From contig CAZBRD010000021.1 in NCBI GenBank assembly GCA_964494205.1, positions 1-64,000 of the forward strand: 64,000 nucleotides of DNA, in the 5' to 3' direction. Below are positions 46,601 to 54,299 of this stretch, in pieces. The position numbers and the translations under genes were made by a program. The notes under the pieces are model-generated. The model did no database searches and was not told the DNA's origin. It was given only the letters and a program-made list of their open reading frames with translations. The DNA is from JBBTCX01 sp964494205 (GTDB taxonomy: Bacteria; Planctomycetota; Phycisphaerae; UBA1845). Each line of letters begins with the position of its first letter. Position 1 is the stretch's first letter.

Positions 46601-47644
46601 GCTGACCGGCATCTCGCGGGCCATTTCTCCGATGATGCCGGGAATTGATGCGCCAATCGCTTGCACTTCACGCGACACGTTTGCTCCGCCCAGCACCCCG
46701 CTTGAGGCCGTCATCACGACCTCGCGCTCTTTCGCCGACGTATACGGGTCAGTGACACCGAGCACGCCGAAACTCTCCTTCGAGGCCCGTTCCGCCGAAG
46801 CAATCGCGGCGGGTCGAATCGACTCCAAGGGTGCACTCACGGTTGTGCTCATCTGCGATGTGGCGATGATACGAACCGCACGAATTCGTTTCTCGCCCGC
46901 AAACCGGGCAGCCTGCATCGCGCGCAAGGCCGCCGCGTTCACCGATCGCGGAACGCCCCCCGATGCTGCATGGATGAGTTGTATCGCTTCATTTTCGAAG
47001 AGATCGCCGGCGGAATGCCCCGCCGCGATCAACCGCGTTCGAAAATAGTCTTTCGTTTCGTCGAGTGTCATGGGCCGAAGCGTGTTCGTGACCGTGATCT
47101 GCTGCCGGAACTGTGTGAACTCAGTTCGCTCCAGCACCCGCGACAGCATCGGACGACCGCACAACACCACGCGTATCGACTCTGATTCTTCCGTCGACCC
47201 CGCCATGAATTCCGCGAGCTGCGACAAGTGATTCGCCGACAAGTTCTCCGCCTGATCGATAATCAGCAGCGACCGATGCCCGACTTCCCACATTTTTTGC
47301 AGATGAGTGCGAAGCCGCTTCGCCGTCCGCGCGCGATCCTTTGAAAACGGCAATCCGACGCTGAATCGCTTGCACGTTTCACGAATCACGTCTCGATCCG
47401 AATCCGGCGGCCAGGACAGCATCGCCGCATGGTCCGTGGTGTGCAGACGGAGCAGCAACGTGCGCAGCAGCATGGTCTTCCCCAGCCCCGCATCTGCCGT
47501 CAGCAGCGCCATCCCTTTTCCGAACTGCGCATGCTGCATCAGTTGTTCGAGGATGCGCTCGCGATCGGGTGTGCTATGAAAAAGTCGCCCATCCGCGCGA
47601 TCATCAAACGGTGGCGTTTCCAGTCTGAACCAGTTGTGATCCAT
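43661..47644 (-). CDS. ExeA-like AAA ATPase fused to a very long coiled coil
   Basis: 1327 residues from ATG 47644, which follows GAGGAA by 7 bases; a longer frame reaches 47848. Residues 1-260 are an ExeA/GspA-type AAA module: MDHNWFRLETPPFDD, Walker A ADAGLGKT (50-57), Walker B LLIIDQAE (127-133), and the arginine/sensor region TLRPMTLDETKDYF. A ~120-residue low-complexity linker follows. From about residue 380 to 1250 almost everything is heptad coiled coil (LEQLLARAEQSAATLD, RSEEIIDETDRRVSDVRGQIGQVFETL, and so on). Normal ExeA is about 550 residues and ends with a peptidoglycan-binding domain, which is missing here. It may be a cytoskeletal or envelope-spanning motor; the family is not described to my knowledge. 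Confidence 0.87.
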   Translation of the reverse strand: MDHNWFRLETPPFDDRADGRLFHSTPDRERILEQLMQHAQFGKGMALLTADAGLGKTMLLRTLLLRLHTTDHAAMLSWPPDSDRDVIRETCKRFSVGLPFSKDRARTAKRLRTHLQKMWEVGHRSLLIIDQAENLSANHLSQLAEFMAGSTEESESIRVVLCGRPMLSRVLERTEFTQFRQQITVTNTLRPMTLDETKDYFRTRLIAAGHSAGDLFENEAIQLIHAASGGVPRSVNAAALRAMQAARFAGEKRIRAVRIIATSQMSTTVSAPLESIRPAAIASAERASKESFGVLGVTDPYTSAKEREVVMTASSGVLGGANVSREVQAIGASIPGIIGEMAREMPVSEVTTAGTIRTAPDSVTTAANIQRLEQLLARAEQSAATLDMSVRDSVGAGERLSFVRDRADRLTQELNQSNEQAEQTLSHVKRRSEEIIDETDRRVSDVRGQIGQVFETLAESDPIRRIQQACSRADEIEARLNSFSDQVAQRAEEQLARMGALAEKIDRADIAQQRLESVLGRIDSMQSAFDSTMKTMQTRMEDVISSTDRMQKKFIDNVSETEKRSAEIERQLNDASLHAVVEVENAQRSLATVREQAANEIEELRGELKNAERKKTSIEQELTNRLAQQNSEAKQHADEWSGRIRQLRELASATEDEMLDTVEQTKSEFATMAAELKRSFVAQLEDRTTESAKQLEEMTARVGELQEITTAARAKATEEVSDMRRLFAELAGERTERIDDLQHYMNALDGRYTQLQFRVGEIGQEFTGMETKINQWETKLTGPQKLMETWIERAESVIGELSTSVRRADDLQNGTKESVGRLESLRHAVASTLVDLGAAHERVKPLTDRVAEAEGVATSLRAATDEARSTNKQVGELVATSKQWQETVRQVCALTEEKSRQLDSHNAAATQTLRQLSEATMNGQKVLNRANEITKESESLAATTRDQIEKMTQEIWSLSTTAEARANELNAAGTRSMEVIERITELASQRDTILGTLTEQVKAAQESVQSIQEHTSQSALLAERLSAVTPLIRMAQETGDVIRKALDDATRVHTDIVTATGLGSEQCTELHNVTGTAQSLIETQQQVLRRVEEAVGELNERLDEGRGTVEALEHLRREFTTQAEGVHTKLDEMRRQAADVEGKVMTIITKPQEIIATAQNQAAQLERVCGVVRKVFAGLSQASLDAVQKTKEFKEVSEAAVDRVARLQGETDRASATLHEWVAEAVRVQSRLEKLVQQAPSIAATHPGDALHGIAQRLQSNTVVEIPRSIDSPIGTQASGLRTLVTPKTTQPVSAPTKSVTSSVPKAPTDRISAMIEEAKEAAVVNR

Positions 47645-47984
47645 GGCAGCTTCCTCAACGTCGCCAACGGGCAACAGCCGGCGCGCGACCGCCCCGATAC
47701 CCGGGTCGGCGCGAACCCCATACGTACGCTTGATTTGGTAAATCGGTCTCTGCCGGGGAAGCCTGAAGTTATCGGGCAGTTGCACAAACCCGCCGGGATA
47801 CATGTATAGAGGTAATGTAACTGCCTTCCAAAGGCCCACGCGGACCATGTCGCAATGGCCTCACGACCCTGAAAACGCGGTTGTCTTCGAACACCCGTAG
47901 CCGACAATGTTTGCCTTTTTCCCTAACTCTCCATTACTATAATTCCCGTTTAATTGACCAAACCATTCAGACAGGAGCTGCAAC
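47645..47984. other. Intergenic region between divergent genes, with a TATAAT box
   Basis: About 340 bases separating the AAA gene from the aldehyde dehydrogenase gene. A consensus -10 hexamer TATAAT lies at 47938-47943, about 40 bases ahead of the dehydrogenase ATG. A TTGCCT at about 47911 is 21 bases upstream of it, too far for a standard pair, so the promoter is only partly supported. A long open frame here reading into the AAA gene lacks a ribosome site. Confidence 0.5.
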
Positions 47985-49466
47985 ATGACCACCGCAACCA
48001 TGACCGCCTCGGACAACAAAGTGAAAATCAGCGCTACCAAGCTGCTTATCAATAACCAATGGGTCGACGCTACCTCGGGCAAGACCTTCGATACCATCAA
48101 CCCCGCAACAGGCCAGTCGATCACCAAAGTCGCCGAAGCCGATGCAGCCGACGTTGAAAAAGCCGTCAAAGCTGCCCGCACCGCTTTCGAGCGCGGCGCG
48201 CCGTGGCGCAAGATGTCCGCCACACAGCGTGGCCGCTTGCTTCACAAGCTCGCGGACCTCATCGAAGAAAACAAAGACGAACTCGCTCGCCTCGAGTCAC
48301 TCGACAACGGCAAGCCCTACAACGATTCATCAAAGGCAGACCTCCCGCTCACCATCGCCTGCTATCGCTACTACGCGGGTTGGGCCGACAAAGTCCAGGG
48401 CAAGACCATCCCCATCAACGGCCCATACTTCTGCTACACCAAGCATGAGCCCGTCGGCGTCGTCGGCCAGATCATCCCGTGGAACTTCCCGCTGCTCATG
48501 CAGGCGTGGAAGCTCGGCCCCGCACTCGCGACCGGCAACACCGTCATCATGAAACCGGCTGAGCAAACTCCTCTCAGCGCCCTCCGCGTCGGCGAGCTGA
48601 TCGTCGAAGCAGGCTTCCCCGCGGGCGTCGTGAACATCCTCCCCGGTTTCGGCCCGACAGCTGGCGGCGCGATCTCGAAGCATAATGACGTCGACAAGGT
48701 CGCCTTCACCGGCTCGACCGAAGTCGGCAAGCTGATTATGGAAGCCGCCGCCAAGAGCAACCTCAAGCGCGTCACGCTTGAACTCGGCGGCAAGAGCCCG
48801 AACATCGTCTTCGCCGACGCCGACATGAACGCAGCCATCGAAGGCGCCCACTTCGCCCTCTTCTTCAATCAGGGTCAGTGCTGCTGCGCCGGCTCGCGAC
48901 TCTTCGTCGAGGAGAAATGCTACGACGAGTTCGTGTCGAAGAGCGTCGAGCGCGCCAAGCGCCGCAAGGTCGGCGATCCATTCGACGCCAAGACCGAGCA
49001 AGGCCCGCAGGTCGATGAAGAGCAATTCAAGAAAGTCATGGGCTATATCGAAGCCGGCAAGAAGGACGGCGCAAAGATGGAATGCGGCGGCGGCCGCGTC
49101 GGCAGCAACGGCTACTTCATCGAGCCCACCGTCTTCACCGACGTGAAAGACGAGATGAAGATCGCCCAGGAAGAAATCTTCGGCCCGGTCATGAGCATCA
49201 TCAAGTTCAAGGATATGGACGAAGTCATCCGCCGCTCAAACAGCACCATGTACGGCCTCGCGGCTGCTGTGTGGACGAAGGACATCACTAAGGCCCATGC
49301 AATCGCCGACGGCGTCCGCGCCGGCACCGTCTGGGTCAACTGCTACGACGTCTTCGACGCAGCCGCCCCCTTCGGCGGTTTCAAGCAATCCGGCATCGGC
49401 CGCGAACTCGGCGAATACGGTCTGCAACAGTATACAGAAGTGAAAACGGTGACGGTGAGAATCTAG
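47985..49466 (+). CDS. NAD(P)-dependent aldehyde dehydrogenase
   Basis: 493 residues, ALDH superfamily, close to the class 1/2 (betaine/retinal/acetaldehyde) type. Catalytic Cys lies in FNQGQCCCAGSR, general-base Glu in TLELGGKSP, cofactor motif in FTGSTEVG, and the end is GIGRELGEYGLQQYTEVKTVTV. It oxidises an aldehyde to the acid in the cytoplasm; the substrate is not predictable. AGGAG precedes the ATG by 8 bases. A single-gene unit with a strong terminator. Confidence 0.95.
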   Translation: MTTATMTASDNKVKISATKLLINNQWVDATSGKTFDTINPATGQSITKVAEADAADVEKAVKAARTAFERGAPWRKMSATQRGRLLHKLADLIEENKDELARLESLDNGKPYNDSSKADLPLTIACYRYYAGWADKVQGKTIPINGPYFCYTKHEPVGVVGQIIPWNFPLLMQAWKLGPALATGNTVIMKPAEQTPLSALRVGELIVEAGFPAGVVNILPGFGPTAGGAISKHNDVDKVAFTGSTEVGKLIMEAAAKSNLKRVTLELGGKSPNIVFADADMNAAIEGAHFALFFNQGQCCCAGSRLFVEEKCYDEFVSKSVERAKRRKVGDPFDAKTEQGPQVDEEQFKKVMGYIEAGKKDGAKMECGGGRVGSNGYFIEPTVFTDVKDEMKIAQEEIFGPVMSIIKFKDMDEVIRRSNSTMYGLAAAVWTKDITKAHAIADGVRAGTVWVNCYDVFDAAAPFGGFKQSGIGRELGEYGLQQYTEVKTVTVRI

Positions 49467-49495
49467 CTAAGCGAAACTGAACTTTGAGCAAAACA

Positions 49496-49530
49496 AAAGC
49501 GCCGTGTCGATGATCGACACGGCGCTTTTC
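49496..49530. terminator. Bidirectional terminator
   Basis: AAAAGCGCCGTGTCGAT and its exact complement flank a single central base (~17-bp stem). It is rich in A on the left and T on the right, so it can serve both the aldehyde dehydrogenase gene and the converging YWTD gene. Confidence 0.9.
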
Positions 49531-49550
49531 AATTGCGCTAGATGTAAATC

Positions 49551-51446
49551 CTACTCGCACTTATCCGGGCACGCGTTGTTCCCACCAAACGCAGCCAGAA
49601 CGGAAAGAATATCATCGAGGTTAATAGTCCCGTTGGCCTCGCACGGCTTCACGTCGGCGCTGGGGCAATCAACTGCATTCGCGAATCCGCGCAGCGTGCA
49701 CAGAACGTCGTCCAAATTCGGTACCCCGCCCGATGCGTTTACGTCGCAATAGATTTGCAAGTCGCAGAAAAGGTCCAGTGCAAGGCCATGAACTGTACCC
49801 AGACCAGTCGCCACGTCTTCAACATTCGATCCGTCGAAATTCGCCCGCCGAATCCGCGTACCGTCAGCCCAGAATATTTTCCCGCCTCCCACGTCGAGCG
49901 CGATATCCCGTGGCGACTGCAAGTCAGGCTGTGCAACGAGAGTTTCAATTCCAGTGCCATTCAGATTCATTCGAACGATCTGCCTCGTCGGCGTCGTATC
50001 CGTGACGTAGAGCTTGGAGCTGATCGGATCGAGGTCGATTCCAAACGGGGAAAAGGAGAGTTCAAAGTAGACTAGCTCTACATTCGTACCATCAAGGTCC
50101 GCGCGCTTGATGAAACCGCCAGTTCCCGAAATAGCTTCATACTGCGTCCAATACAACTTCCCGGCAGCATCATCAATTACAATGCCAAACGGTTCGCTTG
50201 GCGACGACCCAAATGGTTCCGCAGTAGTCGCTGGAATAACGTCTTCCACGCCGGTCCCATCGTAATTGGATCGCTGAATTTTATGGCCGGGACTGTCCAC
50301 CCAATAAAGCTTGGCAAAGTTTTGGCTGATGGCTATGTCCGTTACGGACGCGTTAGGCAACGTCAGAAGCAATGCCGCGTTGTTACCGTCTTGATCTGAG
50401 ACGAAGATTCCATCGCCTCCCACCACAGACGATGCCCAATAAATCAAGTTGGTTTCCGGGTTTTGCTCAAGCGCTCTTGGGAGCTTCAGCGCCCCAGCCA
50501 CAAGGGTCTCGATGTTCGCCCAATCCAGGTCAGCGCGATGAATGGTCGAATGAGATTCAATCGTCCAATAGAGTGCCCCAGTCGCAGAATCAAGCGTGAG
50601 CGCCCCAATACTTACGTTGCCAAGGTCACCTAATTGCTCGACGTTGCCACCATTGAGATCAGAACGCATGAGGTGGCCATGGTCCGTCCAGTACATGCGC
50701 CCGGCGTTAAGGTCGAGTGCAAGCCCTTTTGCATAAACTCCGTCGGAATGGCTGATAAGCGATACAAGATCTTCGGTGCCTGTGCCATCGAGATTTGCCC
50801 GTCGGATCAAGTCTCGGCCAAAATCCAACCAGTACATCTTGCCCCCGGCAAGATCGAGGTTGATGAAATCACTATTCCCGAACCCGAAGTCCGCAAGGCT
50901 CTGCATACCGGAACCATCAAGGTTCGCCCGTCGAATCTGTCCGCCGTTAAAGGCATTCGTCCAGTAAACTTTTCCGGACGCAACATCGAGCGCGATCTGC
51001 GAGACCGCCTGAAGATTTGAAACCAGAGCTTCTGTGTTGCTTCCATCAAGGTCAGCCCGAAGTATTCGTGCTTGGTTGGGGGTTGCATCGTCCGTCAAGT
51101 ACATCTTGCCCGCCGCAATGTCGAGCGCGATGCCTTTGAAGTTTCCAAGAAGGCCATTGGCAGAAAGATCTTCAATGTCCGATCCATCTATGTTGGCACG
51201 GAATACCTTGTTCAGTGGAGGATCGACCCAATACAGCTTGCCTGCGACTGAATCAACGGCTACACCCACCGGGCTTACCGTAATGGGATCAACAATGATG
51301 ACTTCCTGACCATCCCCATCCAAATCCGCGCGCTGCACCAAATGCCCAGTCATATCCGTCCAATAGACTTTCTGGGCTTGAACCGCATTCGTGAGAAAAC
51401 CAGCGCAGACAAAACCAACCACTGTTGAAACCAGCTTTCTAGTCAT
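49551..51446 (-). CDS. Exported YWTD (LDL-receptor-like) double beta-propeller with dockerin-like tail
   Basis: 631 residues. Signal peptide ends at VQAQ. Twelve blades of the LDL-receptor YWTD class can be counted (KVYWTDMTG...ADLDG, KLYWVDPPLN...ANIDG and so on), which fits two six-bladed propellers. Blade lengths vary from 40 to 50 residues. The C-terminal ~75 residues contain Cys-flanked INLDDILSVLAAFGG-type loops (dockerin-like calcium sites). Its role is probably protein or polysaccharide binding at the cell surface. It resembles in overall design the other large exported proteins of the window but has no PEP/IPTL tail. Confidence 0.9.
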   Translation of the reverse strand: MTRKLVSTVVGFVCAGFLTNAVQAQKVYWTDMTGHLVQRADLDGDGQEVIIVDPITVSPVGVAVDSVAGKLYWVDPPLNKVFRANIDGSDIEDLSANGLLGNFKGIALDIAAGKMYLTDDATPNQARILRADLDGSNTEALVSNLQAVSQIALDVASGKVYWTNAFNGGQIRRANLDGSGMQSLADFGFGNSDFINLDLAGGKMYWLDFGRDLIRRANLDGTGTEDLVSLISHSDGVYAKGLALDLNAGRMYWTDHGHLMRSDLNGGNVEQLGDLGNVSIGALTLDSATGALYWTIESHSTIHRADLDWANIETLVAGALKLPRALEQNPETNLIYWASSVVGGDGIFVSDQDGNNAALLLTLPNASVTDIAISQNFAKLYWVDSPGHKIQRSNYDGTGVEDVIPATTAEPFGSSPSEPFGIVIDDAAGKLYWTQYEAISGTGGFIKRADLDGTNVELVYFELSFSPFGIDLDPISSKLYVTDTTPTRQIVRMNLNGTGIETLVAQPDLQSPRDIALDVGGGKIFWADGTRIRRANFDGSNVEDVATGLGTVHGLALDLFCDLQIYCDVNASGGVPNLDDVLCTLRGFANAVDCPSADVKPCEANGTINLDDILSVLAAFGGNNACPDKCE

Positions 51447-52229
51447 GTCAGAATCTCCAGCAGAAAGAAGAGACCATGCCGCCTGTGGGATACGTCCAAT
51501 AGCCTAACTCGCCACCAGCCGGTACGCAACAAATTCCGTTGTAAAAAGAGAAATGGGCATTGAGTGATGGCTCGGTCTGGTTTGTGTGGAAGCGCTCAAC
51601 CGCGACAAAATCCACATCGGCCAACATCAATGACTTACGGTTTCCTTCTTCGATCCGTTCATTGGAGGGCAGGCGAGTAGGATGGGTGTTCTGCACCCAC
51701 CTGTTGTCAGTCTCCCAGCCGGAAATGTCCTGCTCGTCGCATCGTTCGCGCCAATTCCCCGCGCTCGTCTCGTGCACAATACCAAGCGATCACCCGTGTT
51801 GTTATCAATGTATGAAAACACGAATCAACCAAACCGCATCGCCCAATCTCCGCGACCGCTGTGCCTGCACGCAGTGCGCCATGGCCACACAAATCACCGC
51901 AATCGACATCAGAGAATCGCCAATCGACAATCCCCGCAAACGGCCCAGCCAACCCCCATTCTCTGCCTCAATCAAAGTTCTGCGCATTTCTTTTTTTCCC
52001 GCGAATAAATCCTGCATAGCCGACCCGAAAACCGCGTATTCCACCTGCGCCGCGCAAAACCGCGCAAGGTCGAACCGCGTTTTGGCTATCAAAAAACGAG
52101 GCGAAATGCACTGCGAAAACAAACGCAGGAGTACAACCAGCCCATTTCCGATAGGTCTGCCTCGTTACACTCCCGTCAGCCTTCTTCTTTATGTCTTGGT
52201 GCCTTTGTGGTTCAACCCAATTGCAATAC
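51447..52229. other. Long intergenic region, no convincing gene; one hairpin
   Basis: About 780 bases upstream of the YWTD gene and downstream of the SPASM-protein gene. Open frames on both strands (for instance 51560-52384) have compositions unlike the neighbours and no ribosome sites. The only structure is a hairpin TGGGTG-ttctg-CACCCA at 51683-51699, of the same type as that at 9413. Confidence 0.55.
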
Positions 52230-53957
52230 TCAAGGTCTGTGCCACTCATCGCAGCTTTCACACAACGACGCTACCGCATAATCGCCCAACGCATGTCTTT
52301 TACGAATGTGCTCAAACCTCGCCCCGCGCCAAATGGCCTCCAGCGAATGCTCTCTCAAGTTTCCAACGCCTTGGGCGCCTTTGAAATCCTGATCGCACAA
52401 CGTGACGCTACCATCAGCCAGCACCACGCATCGCGACTTGAGTCGTCGACAGGCGTTTCGCGTCGGCGGTGTCATGCGAATGACACTTCGATCTTCCAAC
52501 TGTCCGGCCCGGTGGCTGTAGCCGTGGATCGCGACCGCGCCCACGCGTCGCAGCCAGCCATCGTGAAAATCGTCGAGCTCGTGTACGTTCTCTCGACACT
52601 TGGTCATAGAGGGCACGACGATGGGCGTAGCCGACCGATCCTGCTCCCGCCGCTGACTCAATCGGTCGATGGCCGCCAGTGCCCTTTTTATGTTGCCGAC
52701 GTTCGCGTCACCGCGAGCATGCAGCGTCGCATAAAGGCCGTCGCTCCACGCATCGAGCATCACCTCGACGACATCCACGCCGCATTCGAGAAGCCAGTCG
52801 ATATGTTGGTCGGTGAGGTCGACCAGCGTTGTCCGAATCGCCAGTCCGTACACACCACTGTTCCGACCACTCGGTCGCAACGTCCGAAGCACTTCGCCCA
52901 GCTTCGGATGTCGCAGCGGCTCACCAAACCCGCCAAGCACCACCAGCGAATCGTCGACCCGCGCAAGCTCCGCAGCCAGCTTGCCAATCACGGTCACATC
53001 AATCGGGCCGCGTCGCGGAACCCTCGATCCCCTTGGGTGCAACATGGAATCCGGAAAAGTGTCGTCAGTGGTGAGTTCGACCTCAACCTCGCGCGGCATC
53101 GCCGGTACATAGCCGTGCTCTCGCTCAGTCATTCGCCGAGCGATCTCCCGCGCATCCACGTTTTCAGCATTGGTATGAAGGTCTTGAATGGTTCGGGTGG
53201 AAGAATCGGTGTCCATAATGAGCCGCCCGACGGCGTGCCGAACCTCAACGGACGATTCGCAACAGGCAGCCGTGAAGATGACATCCTTCTGCGGCGCATC
53301 CGGTTTGTAGCTGATCAGCCACCCGATCGGGATGCCGCGCTCGCCCAGCTCCAACACTAACTCGCGGTCGAGCAGGACACCGGCCATTCCCGGCGGCGAT
53401 TGCGTAACCACTAGCCGTGCCTCATCGCCGATGCTTCTGCGATGCTCGATCATCCGATCCGCGATTCCGGGATCAAAGAAAGGGGCAGCCGGCGGCACGC
53501 TCAACACAGCCTGCGGGTTGATGTCCGAACACGTGCTCTTCAGTCCTCCCTCTCCCCATTGGGGAGAGGGTTGGGGTGAGGGGCTTCTTTCTAATGACCT
53601 AAGCAACTCGCTCAGCACCCGAGGATCGGTGTACTCATCAAACACCGTCGTTCCGCCGATGCCCCCGCGCCACCCATCCAGCGCCCATTTCCGCGCCGGC
53701 TGCACCAGCGACCGCCACGGCGGAGGTCCCAATGCATTTGGATGCACTACGGCAGCCAACCCATCCACGAGCTTCGAGCACCGATTCACTTGTTCCGGCG
53801 GACAAAGGAGATGAATCCCCGCCAGATTTCGACACCGCATGAGCCGTTCGACTGTCCGTCGCAAGACCGGCACACCGCCAAGTTCATCCGCGCACCGACT
53901 CCTCGTCCCCAACGGCGTGGTGACGAGGTCAACTTCGATGGCTGCGATGACTTTCAC
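52230..53957 (-). CDS. Nucleotidyltransferase-like / degenerate radical-SAM / SPASM fusion protein
   Basis: About 575 residues from GTG 53957 (MKVIAAIEVDLV); the frame reaches 54050. Residues 1-250 resemble a GT-A/CMP-sugar nucleotidyltransferase fold (ELGGVPVLRRTVERL). Residues ~290-500 follow the radical-SAM barrel pattern (VEVELTTDD, LVVLGGFGEPLRHPKLGEVLRTLR, VEVMLDAWSDGLYATLH). However, the CxxxCxxC motif reads DTFPDSML, so all three cluster ligands are lost. A SPASM-like end is kept (RCVVLADGSVTLCDQDF; LCESCDEW). A REP palindrome is translated as SPSPQPSPQWGEGG around residues 126-140. The overall arrangement resembles the spirochaete 'spiro-SPASM' proteins. Confidence 0.75.
   Translation of the reverse strand: MKVIAAIEVDLVTTPLGTRSRCADELGGVPVLRRTVERLMRCRNLAGIHLLCPPEQVNRCSKLVDGLAAVVHPNALGPPPWRSLVQPARKWALDGWRGGIGGTTVFDEYTDPRVLSELLRSLERSPSPQPSPQWGEGGLKSTCSDINPQAVLSVPPAAPFFDPGIADRMIEHRRSIGDEARLVVTQSPPGMAGVLLDRELVLELGERGIPIGWLISYKPDAPQKDVIFTAACCESSVEVRHAVGRLIMDTDSSTRTIQDLHTNAENVDAREIARRMTEREHGYVPAMPREVEVELTTDDTFPDSMLHPRGSRVPRRGPIDVTVIGKLAAELARVDDSLVVLGGFGEPLRHPKLGEVLRTLRPSGRNSGVYGLAIRTTLVDLTDQHIDWLLECGVDVVEVMLDAWSDGLYATLHARGDANVGNIKRALAAIDRLSQRREQDRSATPIVVPSMTKCRENVHELDDFHDGWLRRVGAVAIHGYSHRAGQLEDRSVIRMTPPTRNACRRLKSRCVVLADGSVTLCDQDFKGAQGVGNLREHSLEAIWRGARFEHIRKRHALGDYAVASLCESCDEWHRP
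53548..53570. repeat. Palindrome CCCTCTCCCC-att-GGGGAGAGGG inside the SPASM gene
   Basis: A perfect 10-bp stem with an ATT loop. It is followed by TTGGGGTGAGGGG, the widespread bacterial repeat that reads SPQPSPQWGEG when translated. Here it lies in frame within an open reading frame. Confidence 0.9.
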
Positions 53958-54108
53958 TGATAACTTCTCTGTCTTACAAACCTGTTTACAGGTCAAATTG
54001 TGTTTGCGAGTTTCATGAGTATCGCCATCCCAGTTCCACTTGGCCAACAAAATTCACAACGTGATTTGCCTCGCATCGCGCGCCGCGTTTGTCACATGAC
54101 AATTTGTC

Positions 54109-54136
54109 TTGACCCGCGTTTTTGAAGTGGTATACA
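54109..54136 (+). promoter_or_regulatory. Sigma-70-like promoter for the LysM gene
   Basis: TTGACC and TATACA separated by 16 bases, about 165 bases upstream of the LysM protein start. The gap in front of the gene fits a long 5' leader. It was judged by consensus only. Confidence 0.5.
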
Positions 54137-54299
54137 TTTCATGAGGTTCCATCGGCGTGATTGCGTGGGATTGGTTTCGCATTTTTTATAGCACGGCTCG
54201 GTTGTGAGTCGACATAAGACGTAGACGTAGGCAGCGCGGAGTGCGCTGCGGCGATTTCGTGTCCTGTCTCATCGGGTGTGCTGCAAAAGGGAGTTTGTC

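Noticed and set aside
43661..47848. Large plus-strand open frames opposite the AAA-coiled-coil gene (for example 43889-44656 and 45125-45880)
   Set aside because: They are antisense shadows caused by biased codon use in the coiled coil; no ribosome sites or domains.
51560..52384. Open frame of 274 codons upstream of the YWTD gene
   Set aside because: It has no ribosome site or recognisable domain, its residue composition is unlike neighbours, and it runs into the end of the SPASM gene on the other strand.
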